Shown here: positions 44,426 through 52,916 of the stretch, piece by piece
Numbering within the stretch: position 1 is the stretch's first letter
How the letters are laid out: the number at the start of each line of letters is the position of its first letter
NCBI GenBank assembly: GCA_963768165.1
Contig: CAVYHJ010000001.1
Coordinates: 186,001-250,000 of the forward strand
Direction: 5' to 3'
Length of the DNA stretch: 64,000 bases
Source of the DNA: CAVYHJ01 sp963768165 [NCBI: uncultured bacterium]
Lineage (GTDB): Bacteria > UBP4 > UBA4092
The notes under the pieces: model-generated
Databases searched by the model: none
What the model saw: the letters and a program-made list of their open reading frames with translations, nothing else
What the model was told of the DNA's origin: nothing
Position numbers and translations under genes: made by a program

Positions 44426-45129
44426 TCCCTCCTCATCGAAGAGAGATAGGATAAGAATTCTTTTTTCTTAATCATTTCTCCGGCAGATTTATTTTTTTCT
44501 GCTAATGCTCCGGTCGGACAAACATTCACGCATTTACTGCAACTGGTGCAGGTTTTTGAGGTGCCCCATGGTTGATTCATATCCGTAATAACCCTCCCAT
44601 TGATTCCCCGCCACATTATATCCCAGGTATGCACCCCTTCAATCTCACCGCACACTCTGACGCAGCGGGAACAAAGAATACAACGGTTATGATCTATAAC
44701 AAACCGGGGATGCGACGAATCTACCCATAATTTAGGGAAACGATAAGGGTAATTAATATGCGTTATGCCCAGCGTCACGGAAAGAGATTGCAACTCGCAG
44801 TGTTTGTTGGAAACACACACCGAGCAAACATGATTTCGTTCTGCAAAGATAAGCTGTAGAATCATTTTTCGATAGAGGTTTAACCGTTCGGAAGCGGTGA
44901 TTATTTCCATCCCATCATCTACCTTGGTTGTGCAGGCGGGAAGCAATCGGGATATTCCTTTTACTTCTACCAGGCACAAACGGCAGATTCCTACCGGGGT
45001 TAATCCTTCCAGATAACATAAGGTGGGTATAATCACTCCGTTTTTTCGTGCTAAATCTAAAATTGTAATATTTTCAGTAGTACAGATATCTCGTCCATCG
45101 AGTTTCACCAGTAATTTTTTATCAGGCAT
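44416..45129 (-). CDS. hoxU: Hydrogenase diaphorase iron-sulfur subunit
   Basis: The 237-residue electron-transfer subunit corresponds to the N-terminal part of NuoG. It has a [2Fe-2S] ferredoxin domain (Cys38, Cys49, Cys52, Cys66) and a His/Cys [4Fe-4S] segment (RNHVCSVCVSNKHCELQ). Two further [4Fe-4S] motifs follow (CILCSRCVRVC and CTSCSKCVNVCPTG). It connects the flavin site of HoxF with the cluster of HoxY. The gene order E-F-U-Y-H on one strand is classic. Confidence 0.94.
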   Translation of the reverse strand: MPDKKLLVKLDGRDICTTENITILDLARKNGVIIPTLCYLEGLTPVGICRLCLVEVKGISRLLPACTTKVDDGMEIITASERLNLYRKMILQLIFAERNHVCSVCVSNKHCELQSLSVTLGITHINYPYRFPKLWVDSSHPRFVIDHNRCILCSRCVRVCGEIEGVHTWDIMWRGINGRVITDMNQPWGTSKTCTSCSKCVNVCPTGALAEKNKSAGEMIKKKEFLSYLSSMRREWR

Positions 45130-45146
45130 ACTATCCTCTTTCCAGA

Positions 45147-48100
45147 TTATAAGTTTTTTTCTACAATAGAACTTTCTTTAATATCGCATCGTAAACAACG
45201 AATGGCTTCTGCCAGTGCCTGTTTGTTCGACAAGCCTTGATCTACGGGTTCGAAGTTATTCAATCTGTTTTCCACCGGGAGAATTTCGGGAATATTTCTA
45301 AAAGTACCATCCGGTTCCAGTATCAGGGGATTCTGATATGCAATTTTCTTGAATAATTTTTCATAACGATGGTCGCCCATTAATTTCTCATCCATTACCC
45401 GGGCGGCTTTTTTTCCAGCCGCCATTGCCAAGGTCATATTGGAAGGACCGCTGACCAGATCACCTCCGGCAAAAATCTTGGGATGACTGGTTTGAAAAGA
45501 AAATCTATCCACCCCGACGGTACCATTTTTATTTATGACAACACCGAAATCCTTTATAAAATCAGATTCCGCACTTTCGCCAATGGCAAGAATGACAGTA
45601 TCACAAGGTAGAGTGAAGGTTTCTTTGGTCTCAACGGGTTTTCTGCGTCCGTGAAGGTCATAATCCCCTATGACTGTTTTGGCGATTTCCATACTTTGAA
45701 CTTGATGATTGGTGTTTCCAATCAAGCGAATGGGTACGGCTAGGAATTTAAAATCCACACCTTCCTTAACCGCTTCTTCGACTTCGTCTTGAATTGCCGG
45801 CATATCGTTTTTTTCCCGACGATAGACAACGGTCACTTCCGCGCCAAGCCGACGAGCGGTTCTGGCAGAATCGATGGCTGAATTCCCACCGCCAATGACA
45901 ATCACTTTGCTGCCGATTGCCGGCTTTTTTTGAGAAGAAATTTCTTCCAGGAATTCGATGGCATGATAAACACCTTGCAGGTCGGTATCTTGAATACCAG
46001 AAGAGATTTCTTTCCAGGTACCGATGGTTAATAAAATCATGTCAGTTTCATTTTCCAGTTCAGAAAGTGATTTATCCTTGCCGACTCGGGTATTGAAAAC
46101 AAAAGTAACACCCAAGTCTTTGATAATTTGAATTTCCCGGTCTAATACAGATTTGGGTATTCTATATTCCGGTATCGCGTAACGCAACATTCCACCCGCT
46201 TCTTTAAATGCATCATAAACCGTAATTTTATGTCCCAATAGCGCCAGATAAAATGCCGCCGTTAATCCTGATGGTCCGGCTCCGACGATAGCTATTTTCT
46301 TATGAGTAGAAGGATATTTTCGTGCATTCAAGGTCTTTGACAATGTTTGGTCTTTATTTTCCTGGAAGATAATATCTGTGATATAGCGATGTAATTCTCT
46401 GATAGATACCGGTTGGTCTACTTGACTTCTGCGACAGCGTACTTCACAAGGATGTTGACAGACGCGGCCTGTTGAAGCCGGTAAAGGATTATCCATGAAG
46501 ATGAGTTCAAAGGCTTCATCCATTCGACCTTCTTTTAATAATTGGATATACCCGGGGATATTCATGTGGAGAGGACAATTGTTTTCACAAGGTGCCAGGA
46601 AGAGTTTTTCACAAACACCTGCCGCGCATCTTTTTTCTTTAATGTGTTCTTCATATTCATTTCTGAAGTATCGAAGGGTCGTGAGTACTGGATTGGGCGC
46701 TGTTTGACCTAAACCGCATAGGGATGTGTCTTTAATCATCCGGCTTAAATTATCCAGTTCTTTTAAATCATTTTCTGTTGCATATCCTTCTGTTACGGCT
46801 CTCAAAAGCCGTAAGGCTTCGTCCAGACCCATTCTGCAGGGAACACAATTTCCGCATGACTCCGAGCGAGTAAATTCGATGAAATATCGCGCCACATCCA
46901 CCATGCAATTGTCTTCATCCATGACCACCATTCCTCCGGAACCCATAATAGCACCAAGCGCGCCAAGCGATTCATAATCCACAGGAGTATCAAACAGTTC
47001 TGCCGAAATACATCCTCCCGAAGGTCCTCCCGATTGAATGGCTTTAACTTTTTTATTCCCACTACTGGCCGAGCCAATGTTATAAATAATTGTTTTTAGA
47101 GGTGTACCCAGAGGTAATTCTACAAGGCCGGTATTTTTTACTTTACCAACCAATGAAAAAACCTTTGTTCCCGTACTGTTGGTGGTACCTGTTTTAGCAA
47201 ACCAGTCTCCCCCTTTGCTAATAATGACCGGTATATTGCACCAAGTTTCTACATTGTTAATATTGGTAGGTTTTCCCCATAATCCTTTTTGCGCGGGGAA
47301 AGGAGGCCGTGGTCTGGGCCTGCCTGTTTTTCCTTCTAGGGAAGCGATTAAAGCGGTTTCTTCACCACAAATAAAAGCCCCGGCACCTTTTACGATTTTT
47401 AAATTAAAATCAAAGCGGGTTCCTAAAATATTTTGTCCCAATAGTCCATAATTTTGTGCTTCCTGGATTGCTTTTTTTAAACGTTCAACTGCCAGTGGAT
47501 ATTCCGCACGGATATAGACGATTCCTTCTGAAGAACCCATGGCATAAGCACCGATAATCATTCCCTCAATGAGCATGTGTGGATCGGATTCAATTTCGTT
47601 CCGATTCATATATGCTCCCGGATCTCCCTCATCGGCATTGCAAATAATATATTTGGGGTCAGCTTCCTGCCGTTGGAGAATCTCCCATTTTTTCCCCGTA
47701 GGATAACCCGCCCCGCCCCGTCCGCGTAATTTAGATTTTTTGACTTCTTCTATTACATCATTGGGTTGTAATTCTTTTAATACCGTATAAAGCGATTGAT
47801 AGCCTCCGATAGCAATGTATTCATCAATATCTTGTGGATTAATCAGCCCACAGTTTCGCAGAACAATTTTCTTTTGCCATTTAAAAAATGGAATATCGTA
47901 CCAAAGTGGAATATCCGGATAGCCGTGTCCATAGGTAACTTTACAAGTTAAATGATCCCATTCTTCTATTTTACAAAGCACTTTTTCCGGATTTATTTCC
48001 CAACGCGCGGCATTTTCCAGAATTGGCTTTGCATCGTCCACCGTACATTTATGAAAAATAATCTTGGGATGTCCGGGCAGGTAGATATTAATCAAGGGTT

Positions 48101-48314
48101 CTTGAGCGCAAAATCCAAAGCACCCTGTGGTGGTTAAATAAATGTCAATTCCCAATTTCGTTCGCAACTCATCGAAAGTTTTATAAATCTCCTGCGCGCC
48201 GTTGCCAATACCGCAAGTTCCCATCCCCACGGCGATTCGTGGTTTATCCGGCAAGAGCTTGTTTAATCCGATTTCTCTGATTTCATTGAGTGCATGAAGT
48301 CCTGTAATCTTCAT
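45147..48314 (-). CDS. hoxF: HoxF/NuoF-like NADH-binding subunit fused to a GltD-like flavoprotein
   Basis: This is a 1055-residue fusion. Residues about 1-110 form a thioredoxin-like ferredoxin domain that keeps C34 and the CFGFC pair (C65, C69) but lacks one of the usual four cysteines. Residues about 140-540 are NuoF: NADH loop GRGGAGYPTGKKW, FMN site CNADEGDPGAYMNR and [4Fe-4S] ligands SCGNCVPCRMG plus CGLGQT. Residues about 560-1050 resemble GltD/NfnB: cysteines CENNCPLHMNIPG and CQHPCEVRC, FAD motif IAIVGAGPSGLTAAFY and NAD(P)H motif VIVIGGGNSAIDSA. The module then has YRREKNDMPA and a final CLRC. Standard HoxF has no such flavoprotein, so an additional electron route (NADPH or bifurcation) is possible. 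Confidence 0.92.
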   Translation of the reverse strand: MKITGLHALNEIREIGLNKLLPDKPRIAVGMGTCGIGNGAQEIYKTFDELRTKLGIDIYLTTTGCFGFCAQEPLINIYLPGHPKIIFHKCTVDDAKPILENAARWEINPEKVLCKIEEWDHLTCKVTYGHGYPDIPLWYDIPFFKWQKKIVLRNCGLINPQDIDEYIAIGGYQSLYTVLKELQPNDVIEEVKKSKLRGRGGAGYPTGKKWEILQRQEADPKYIICNADEGDPGAYMNRNEIESDPHMLIEGMIIGAYAMGSSEGIVYIRAEYPLAVERLKKAIQEAQNYGLLGQNILGTRFDFNLKIVKGAGAFICGEETALIASLEGKTGRPRPRPPFPAQKGLWGKPTNINNVETWCNIPVIISKGGDWFAKTGTTNSTGTKVFSLVGKVKNTGLVELPLGTPLKTIIYNIGSASSGNKKVKAIQSGGPSGGCISAELFDTPVDYESLGALGAIMGSGGMVVMDEDNCMVDVARYFIEFTRSESCGNCVPCRMGLDEALRLLRAVTEGYATENDLKELDNLSRMIKDTSLCGLGQTAPNPVLTTLRYFRNEYEEHIKEKRCAAGVCEKLFLAPCENNCPLHMNIPGYIQLLKEGRMDEAFELIFMDNPLPASTGRVCQHPCEVRCRRSQVDQPVSIRELHRYITDIIFQENKDQTLSKTLNARKYPSTHKKIAIVGAGPSGLTAAFYLALLGHKITVYDAFKEAGGMLRYAIPEYRIPKSVLDREIQIIKDLGVTFVFNTRVGKDKSLSELENETDMILLTIGTWKEISSGIQDTDLQGVYHAIEFLEEISSQKKPAIGSKVIVIGGGNSAIDSARTARRLGAEVTVVYRREKNDMPAIQDEVEEAVKEGVDFKFLAVPIRLIGNTNHQVQSMEIAKTVIGDYDLHGRRKPVETKETFTLPCDTVILAIGESAESDFIKDFGVVINKNGTVGVDRFSFQTSHPKIFAGGDLVSGPSNMTLAMAAGKKAARVMDEKLMGDHRYEKLFKKIAYQNPLILEPDGTFRNIPEILPVENRLNNFEPVDQGLSNKQALAEAIRCLRCDIKESSIVEKNL

Positions 48315-48316
48315 CC

Positions 48317-48838
48317 TTAATTCACTTTCTGAGCCAGATGTTTGAGGGCTCGTTTTAAATATAATTCACTCATGTGTCCGTAAATATTTTGGTCAATAGA
48401 AACCACCGGAGCCAACGCACATTGGCCAAAGCAGGCCACCGTCCTGATGGTATATTCGTTATCGCTAGTCGTCAGCAAAAGTTTATCCGCATCATTGATG
48501 GCTTCATCATTGACGTCCATCATGGTTTTAAGAGATTCCAGTAGATTGCGAGAGCCTCGCGTATGACAGGCGGTTCCCCGGCAGATACAAATAGTATGTC
48601 TTCCCTGGGGTTTTAGATTGAAAAAGGCATAGAAGGTGGCAACCCCATAAATTTGAGATAAGGGTACGTTGGTTTTTACAGCAACTCGGTTTAAAAGTTC
48701 CAACGGGAGATAATTATTAGGATTTAATTCCTGTAAATCTTCCAGAATACTGAGTAATTCGCCGGGACTGTCTTGATAATTAGCGATTACCTTATCAAGT
48801 ATCGATTCTTCGAGTAGGGGTGACGTGGACGCAGTCAT
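48317..48838 (-). CDS. hoxE: Hydrogenase diaphorase subunit, NuoE-like
   Basis: I choose ATG 48838 (MTASTSPLLEE), preceded by AAGGA at about 48847-48851. A longer frame to 48919 would add a hydrophobic, unlikely leader. The 173-residue protein has a helical N-terminal domain (VPLSQIYGVATFYAFF) and a thioredoxin-like [2Fe-2S] domain with Cys86, Cys91, Cys136 and Cys140 (CRGTAC and CFGQC). It forms the electron-transfer tip with HoxF. It ends 2 bases before hoxF and is the first gene of the hox operon. Confidence 0.93.
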   Translation of the reverse strand: MTASTSPLLEESILDKVIANYQDSPGELLSILEDLQELNPNNYLPLELLNRVAVKTNVPLSQIYGVATFYAFFNLKPQGRHTICICRGTACHTRGSRNLLESLKTMMDVNDEAINDADKLLLTTSDNEYTIRTVACFGQCALAPVVSIDQNIYGHMSELYLKRALKHLAQKVN

Positions 48839-49014
48839 AGGTTTTCCTTTCAGAGTAGGAATGGGATGATTTTGAAACAAAATAAGAAGGACTATTATGA
48901 GGAAAAAGGCACAAATCATTCACAAAGAGAAACGGTCGAACGTTATTCAAATAATAATTATATATAAAGCCTGCCATTTCATTTGCCCCTTTCGGGCATT
49001 TGCGGCACAATTAA

Positions 49015-49043
49015 TTTAAACACTATTTGTAAGGTTTTGTCAA
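49015..49043 (-). promoter_or_regulatory. Likely promoter of the hoxEFUYH operon
   Basis: Minus strand TTGACA (49043-49038), 17-base spacer and TTTAAA (49020-49015), about 180 bases upstream of hoxE. Confidence 0.5.
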
Positions 49044-49064
49044 ATAGTCGTTAAAAACCTTCGC

Positions 49065-49093
49065 TTGACAACCATCTTTATATTTTATATAAT
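49065..49093 (+). promoter_or_regulatory. Perfect consensus promoter upstream of the IS pair and tRNA genes
   Basis: TTGACA (49065-49070), exactly 17 bases and TATAAT (49088-49093). Without the two insertion elements it would lie about 250 bases upstream of tRNA-Thr, so it may be the original tRNA promoter or that of a short interrupted gene. A hydrophobic frame from ATG 49167 runs into the first element. Confidence 0.75.
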
Positions 49094-49293
49094 CTATCTG
49101 ATTGGGAAGTAGTTACGGGATCAGGAGAGAGAAAGGTGCCAGTTTATAAATTGGCTGTTGACGATAATGCAATCTCTTGCTGGGTTTGTATTTTTAGCTT
49201 GTCTTGCTGCTTCAATCAAGTTGGTCTCAACCGTCTTATTCATCCTAACCGTACTCAACCCGTGGAGCACAGTCAATATTCCCGCCTATCCTA

Positions 49294-50661
49294 CCAGTTC
49301 TGTCCGACTATATTTGAGCAGGGAGTGAAAAGGGATAAGAAAGAAGGGGATGAAATAAGGAATTGGCAAAAGGGAGATAGAAACAAAGACCCTTCTCTTG
49401 AAACTCAGTGATAGAATGGTTTTGGCAAAACAAAACTATCCAGAGGAGAAGGGTATAAAAAAGAATAGCATGATTTTACGGCAAGTCCTAGAGGTGATCG
49501 ATCAACGTGAATTTCAAAAGAGTGTGGAAGAATGCGCGGCGGACTGGCACGGACGCCAATACCAGAGTTGGGATCATTTAGTGACTCAGATGCTGGCGCA
49601 GGTCACCGGGGTAAGCGGGTTGCGGGAATTATGTATGTTGCAACAAATGCAAGAAGGAGCCATGTATCATTTGGGGACGAAGGTGCAGAAACGTTCGACT
49701 ATTTCGGATGCTGGATTTCGTATTCCCTATCAAGTCTTTGAGAAGACGTTTTATCGCTGTTTGAGTAAGTGTAATCGGCTCACCTATGGAGCCGAGAAGA
49801 GTTCTGTATTCAAATATCCCTTGAAGATTTGGGATTCCACCGAGATTACGCTGGGAGTCGATCTCATTAACTGGAAGAGGGTCGCTCATGCCAAAGGAGC
49901 TCTTAAACTGCATTATGAATATGATTTGGAACGACATCTTCCCTGCTTTCTGGTGATGACCGAAGGGAAAGTCCATGATGTAAAGGTCGCCAAAGAGCAC
50001 TTTACCCCGCAATCGGACAGCATCTATATCTTTGACCGGGGATATAAGGACTATCACTGGTACTACAGCTTTTATGAAACCCACGCCTATTTCGTTACCC
50101 GGCTCCAGAAAGAAGCGGTATACAAGTCTGTCGGACAGCATCAAAAGTTATCGGAAGAACAATTGAAACAAGGACTGTTATATGATTTGCGGATTAAGCT
50201 CAGAGGGTTCCAGCGTTGCCAAGAAGAGTTACGATTGATTGGCTATATAGACCCGGAAACGAATCATGAATACGAGTTTCTGACCAATCAATGGACGGTG
50301 GATGCCTATACCCTCACTCAACTCTATAAAGCCCGCTGGACCATTGAAATCTTTTTTAAGTGGATCAAACAAAATCTCAAAATCAAAGCGTTCTTGGGAA
50401 CGTCCCGCAATGCCATCCTTTCACAAATCTGGTGCGCCATGCTCTATTATCTTTGCCTGTCCTATATCCAATTCCAGTCCCGCTATCCCCACAGCCTGTT
50501 TTATTTGCATAAAATGATCAAGGCAACTCTTTTCAAACGTACCTCCCTCTGGGATTTGTTACGTTTAAAACTTCATCAACTCCATTTACTGGAATCTCCC
50601 GATACTCGCCAACTCTGGTTACTCCCTTACTCCTCTTGAAAAAATAGTCGGACAGAACTGA
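49294..50661 (+). mobile_element. IS4-family insertion sequence A, about 1368 bp
   Basis: Terminal inverted repeats CAGTTCTGTCCGACTAT lie at 49295-49311 and, reversed, at 50644-50660. The flanking 7-bp direct repeat TATCCTA (49287-49293 and 50662-50668) is the target duplication. It carries one intact transposase gene. An inverted repeat ACCCTTCTC (49389-49397) / GAGAAGGGT (49446-49454) covers the purine-rich stretch upstream of the start. Confidence 0.88.
49470..50639 (+). CDS. IS4-family transposase with DUF4372-type N-terminus
   Basis: From ATG 49470 the product has 389 residues; in-frame starts at 49416 (ATG) and 49398 (TTG) would lengthen it. The N-terminal region (FQKSVEECAADWHGRQYQSW) is typical of DUF4372, and the DDE core is intact. 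The first aspartate is in LKIWDSTEITLG, the second in SIYIFDRGYKDY, and the YREK-type glutamate is in YKARWTIEIFFKWIKQNLKI. It mobilises element A. It is unrelated in sequence to the transposase immediately downstream. Confidence 0.92.
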   Translation: MILRQVLEVIDQREFQKSVEECAADWHGRQYQSWDHLVTQMLAQVTGVSGLRELCMLQQMQEGAMYHLGTKVQKRSTISDAGFRIPYQVFEKTFYRCLSKCNRLTYGAEKSSVFKYPLKIWDSTEITLGVDLINWKRVAHAKGALKLHYEYDLERHLPCFLVMTEGKVHDVKVAKEHFTPQSDSIYIFDRGYKDYHWYYSFYETHAYFVTRLQKEAVYKSVGQHQKLSEEQLKQGLLYDLRIKLRGFQRCQEELRLIGYIDPETNHEYEFLTNQWTVDAYTLTQLYKARWTIEIFFKWIKQNLKIKAFLGTSRNAILSQIWCAMLYYLCLSYIQFQSRYPHSLFYLHKMIKATLFKRTSLWDLLRLKLHQLHLLESPDTRQLWLLPYSS

Positions 50662-50754
50662 TATCCTAAGACTTCGAGGAGTTTCCCCAGAATTTAGGGA
50701 TTGAATAATATAACCTGCGAGATATCAATAAGGGATGTAAAATAGGAAGTGGTA

Positions 50755-50830
50755 AGGAACCTCTGAGCGGGGATAAAATAGCCTTGGAGAAAAAAATGGG
50801 GAATCTTATTCCCCAAAATCGGAGGTTCCT
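50755..50830 (+). promoter_or_regulatory. RBS-sequestering inverted repeat of element B
   Basis: AGGAACCTC (50755-50763) is the exact complement of GAGGTTCCT (50822-50830), which contains the transposase ribosome site GGAGG. An inner perfect hairpin GGGGAAT-CTT-ATTCCCC (50798-50814) lies between. In read-through RNA the ribosome site would be masked. Confidence 0.6.
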
Positions 50831-52090
50831 ATGAATAACGATAGCAGATTACTGGAAAAAATCAATACTCAATTAGATCACTTTATGGAGGTCCTTGGGA
50901 AAGGACTCCCCAAACCACAACGGAGATTTCTTCATCAGATGCTCTTTGGGATTCAAGCCTCGCGGGATATCAAGTTATCGGAAGTGGCCCGTAATTTACA
51001 TGAGGAGATCAAATTGATCAAGACGGAGAATCGGTTGTCTCGAAATCTGCAAGATCCAGAGTTATCCCAACAGGTCTTGGATCAGATGCTGGAGCATGTG
51101 CGAGATCGAATAGATCCGGATACGGTATTAGCGATTGATTTGACGGATATCTCCAAACCCTATGCCCAGAAGATGGATTTCTTAGATTGGGTTTGGGATG
51201 GGGTAGAGAAACAGAAGACCTGGGGATATTGGGTGTTAGAAGTGGTGGGTGCCCGGGTAGACCAAAAGAATTTGTATCCCCTCTACAGTGAATTATATTC
51301 GGCGAAGGCGCATGATTTCATCAGCGAGAACCATCAAATATTCAAAGCGATGGATCAAGTCAATAGCTCCTTGAAGGGTAAAGGGATTTGGGTCATGGAC
51401 CGTGGGGGAGACCGAAAAAACCTGATTCGAGACTGGTTGGCGAGGGACTTGCGATTTGTGGTTCGTCTCAAAGGAGACCGTGGATTGATTACTCCGAATC
51501 GGGTTGAACAACTGGCTCGACAGATGGCCCAAGAGCTTGCTTGTCCCCAGGAGTATACGGTGGAGGTCGATCAACAAGGGTATACGGAAAAACGATTATT
51601 ATCTCTGGGGAAAACCAAAGTTCATTTTCCTACGCTATCAGGGGAAGATTTGTTTTTAGTGGTCGTGAAAGGATTTGGATCCGAGCCGCTCATCCTCTTA
51701 ACCAATGTAACCTTTTCCCCTCTTCGTATTTTGGAGATTTATCTGACTCGTTGGAAAGTGGAAGAAAGTATCCGGTTTCTTAAAAAAGAATATCATCTCG
51801 AGGATGTACGGGTACGCACGTATCGCTCTCTGAAAAATACTGTCGTCTTACTCTTTGCCGTCTTCTATTTCCTGAGTGTCTTCCTTGGTGGAACTCTTCG
51901 ACTTGCGGTACTTCTTCGTAAAATTTATACCCGGGCCAAACGTTTCTTTCAAATTCCTGCTTTCCATCAATATGCCTTGGCCGATGGCATCTTTCGGGTC
52001 TTCTTTAATACCCGTTGGAAATATACTCCCCAATCCCAAAAACCTTTCTTGGAACCCAATCAGTTGTTCCTTCAATTTGATTTCGATTAA
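50831..52090 (+). CDS. IS4-family DDE transposase of element B
   Basis: The 419-residue protein has catalytic residues in VLAIDLTDISKPY, WVMDRGGDRKN and TRWKVEESIRFLKKEYHLED, the IS4 DDE pattern with the YREK-like segment. The start ATG 50831 directly follows GGAGG. The frame is intact. Element B differs clearly from element A in sequence and ends, so the pair is not a duplication. Confidence 0.92.
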   Translation: MNNDSRLLEKINTQLDHFMEVLGKGLPKPQRRFLHQMLFGIQASRDIKLSEVARNLHEEIKLIKTENRLSRNLQDPELSQQVLDQMLEHVRDRIDPDTVLAIDLTDISKPYAQKMDFLDWVWDGVEKQKTWGYWVLEVVGARVDQKNLYPLYSELYSAKAHDFISENHQIFKAMDQVNSSLKGKGIWVMDRGGDRKNLIRDWLARDLRFVVRLKGDRGLITPNRVEQLARQMAQELACPQEYTVEVDQQGYTEKRLLSLGKTKVHFPTLSGEDLFLVVVKGFGSEPLILLTNVTFSPLRILEIYLTRWKVEESIRFLKKEYHLEDVRVRTYRSLKNTVVLLFAVFYFLSVFLGGTLRLAVLLRKIYTRAKRFFQIPAFHQYALADGIFRVFFNTRWKYTPQSQKPFLEPNQLFLQFDFD

Positions 52091-52121
52091 AAAATGGGGA
52101 AACTCCTGTGAAGACTTCTCC

Positions 52122-52149
52122 TTGCATTCGTTGCCCGATCTGGGATAAG
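52122..52149 (+). promoter_or_regulatory. Weak candidate promoter for the tRNA pair
   Basis: TTGCAT (52122-52127), 16-base spacer and GATAAG (52144-52149), about 18 bases before tRNA-Thr. It might substitute for the distant consensus promoter after the IS insertions. Confidence 0.3.
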
Positions 52150-52167
52150 ATATCACTCCTTGTATAT

Positions 52168-52243
52168 GCTGGCGTAACTCAGGTGGTAGAGTAGCTGATT
52201 TGTAATCAGCCTGTCGGGGGTTCGAGTCCCTCCGCCAGCTCCA
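52168..52243 (+). tRNA. tRNA-Thr (anticodon TGT)
   Basis: A cloverleaf is readable. Acceptor GCTGGCG pairs with CGCCAGC and the D arm is ACTC/GAGT. The anticodon stem GCTGA/TCAGC has loop TTTGTAA (anticodon TGT). The T arm has TTCGAGT, and CCA is encoded. It reads ACA and, by wobble, other threonine codons. Confidence 0.95.
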
Positions 52244-52263
52244 GACACTGGTTATGCGACTGT

Positions 52264-52349
<86 letters not shown>

Positions 52350-52714
52350 CTTTTATTTTCTAGCATCTACAAGGGGTTACTTGCTGTTTAGCATGGACTC
52401 GTTCCTTTTTCAAATATGCAAATTTTGACATAAAATGACAACATTTATCGTCTTTATGCAACTATAACGTAACCGATTTCCCGATCATGGTTCAACTCCA
52501 AACCCTCTGTGTGCTAAAAGAGATCATGAAATCTCCCGACGGTCTAACCAGAAAAAAGAAAGCACCTTTTGGAAAATCTTCCTTTCTCCCAATCTTAACC
52601 TCTCTTCTGCTACACCCGTTCTCCAGTTTTTTTTCCCTCCAGCAACTCATCCTTTTAGACATCAAAATTTTCCCACGAAATCTAAAAAAACTTATTTCGT
52701 TTCTCTGTCTCAGT

Positions 52715-52745
52715 CGGAAAACCCCTTACTTACAGGGGTTTTCCG
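52715..52745. terminator. Strong hairpin in the gap after the tRNA genes
   Basis: CGGAAAACCCCT (52715-52726) pairs perfectly with AGGGGTTTTCCG (52734-52745) across a 7-base loop, a 12-bp stem. It probably ends the tRNA transcript. The remainder of 52350-52820 shows no supportable gene. Confidence 0.7.
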
Positions 52746-52820
52746 TCCATTTCTTTCCAAAAACTATATCTTTAAAATACGCCATTGCTATCTTGTATTG
52801 ACACATTAGGGTTTTTTATC

Positions 52821-52849
52821 TTGACTTTAGAGATAGAATCTCGTAACAT
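52821..52849 (+). promoter_or_regulatory. Likely promoter of the giant TPR cluster
   Basis: TTGACT (52821-52826), 17-base spacer and TAACAT (52844-52849), about 67 bases upstream of the ATG at 52917. Confidence 0.5.
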
Positions 52850-52916
52850 TAACAGTTTGAATGATGGAATAAAAACAATTATAAATTTATCTAAATGGGC
52901 TAAGGAGAGAATACCA

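Larger units (their letters stand above)
50676..52110 (+). mobile_element. IS4-family insertion sequence B, about 1435 bp, adjacent to element A
   Basis: The ends share AGGAGTTTCCCCA (50677-50689) with its reverse complement at 52095-52107. The flanking 8-bp direct repeat AAGACTTC (50668-50675 and 52111-52118) is the likely target duplication. Exact outer ends are uncertain by 1-3 bases. It begins within 8 bases of element A's target repeat, so the two insertions share a target region. Confidence 0.8.

Noticed and set aside
49136-49411. GTG-started 91-codon frame with a purine-rich ribosome-like site
   Set aside because: It runs across the left end of element A into the transposase leader, so the second half is IS DNA. 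The sequence has no protein-like pattern.
49294-52110. The two IS elements as one composite transposon
   Set aside because: Their transposases, terminal repeats and target duplications all differ, so they are independent insertions.
52487-52801. 104-codon open frame on the plus strand
   Set aside because: It spans a strong 12-bp hairpin, has no ribosome site, and its leucine/serine/phenylalanine-rich product has no recognisable pattern.
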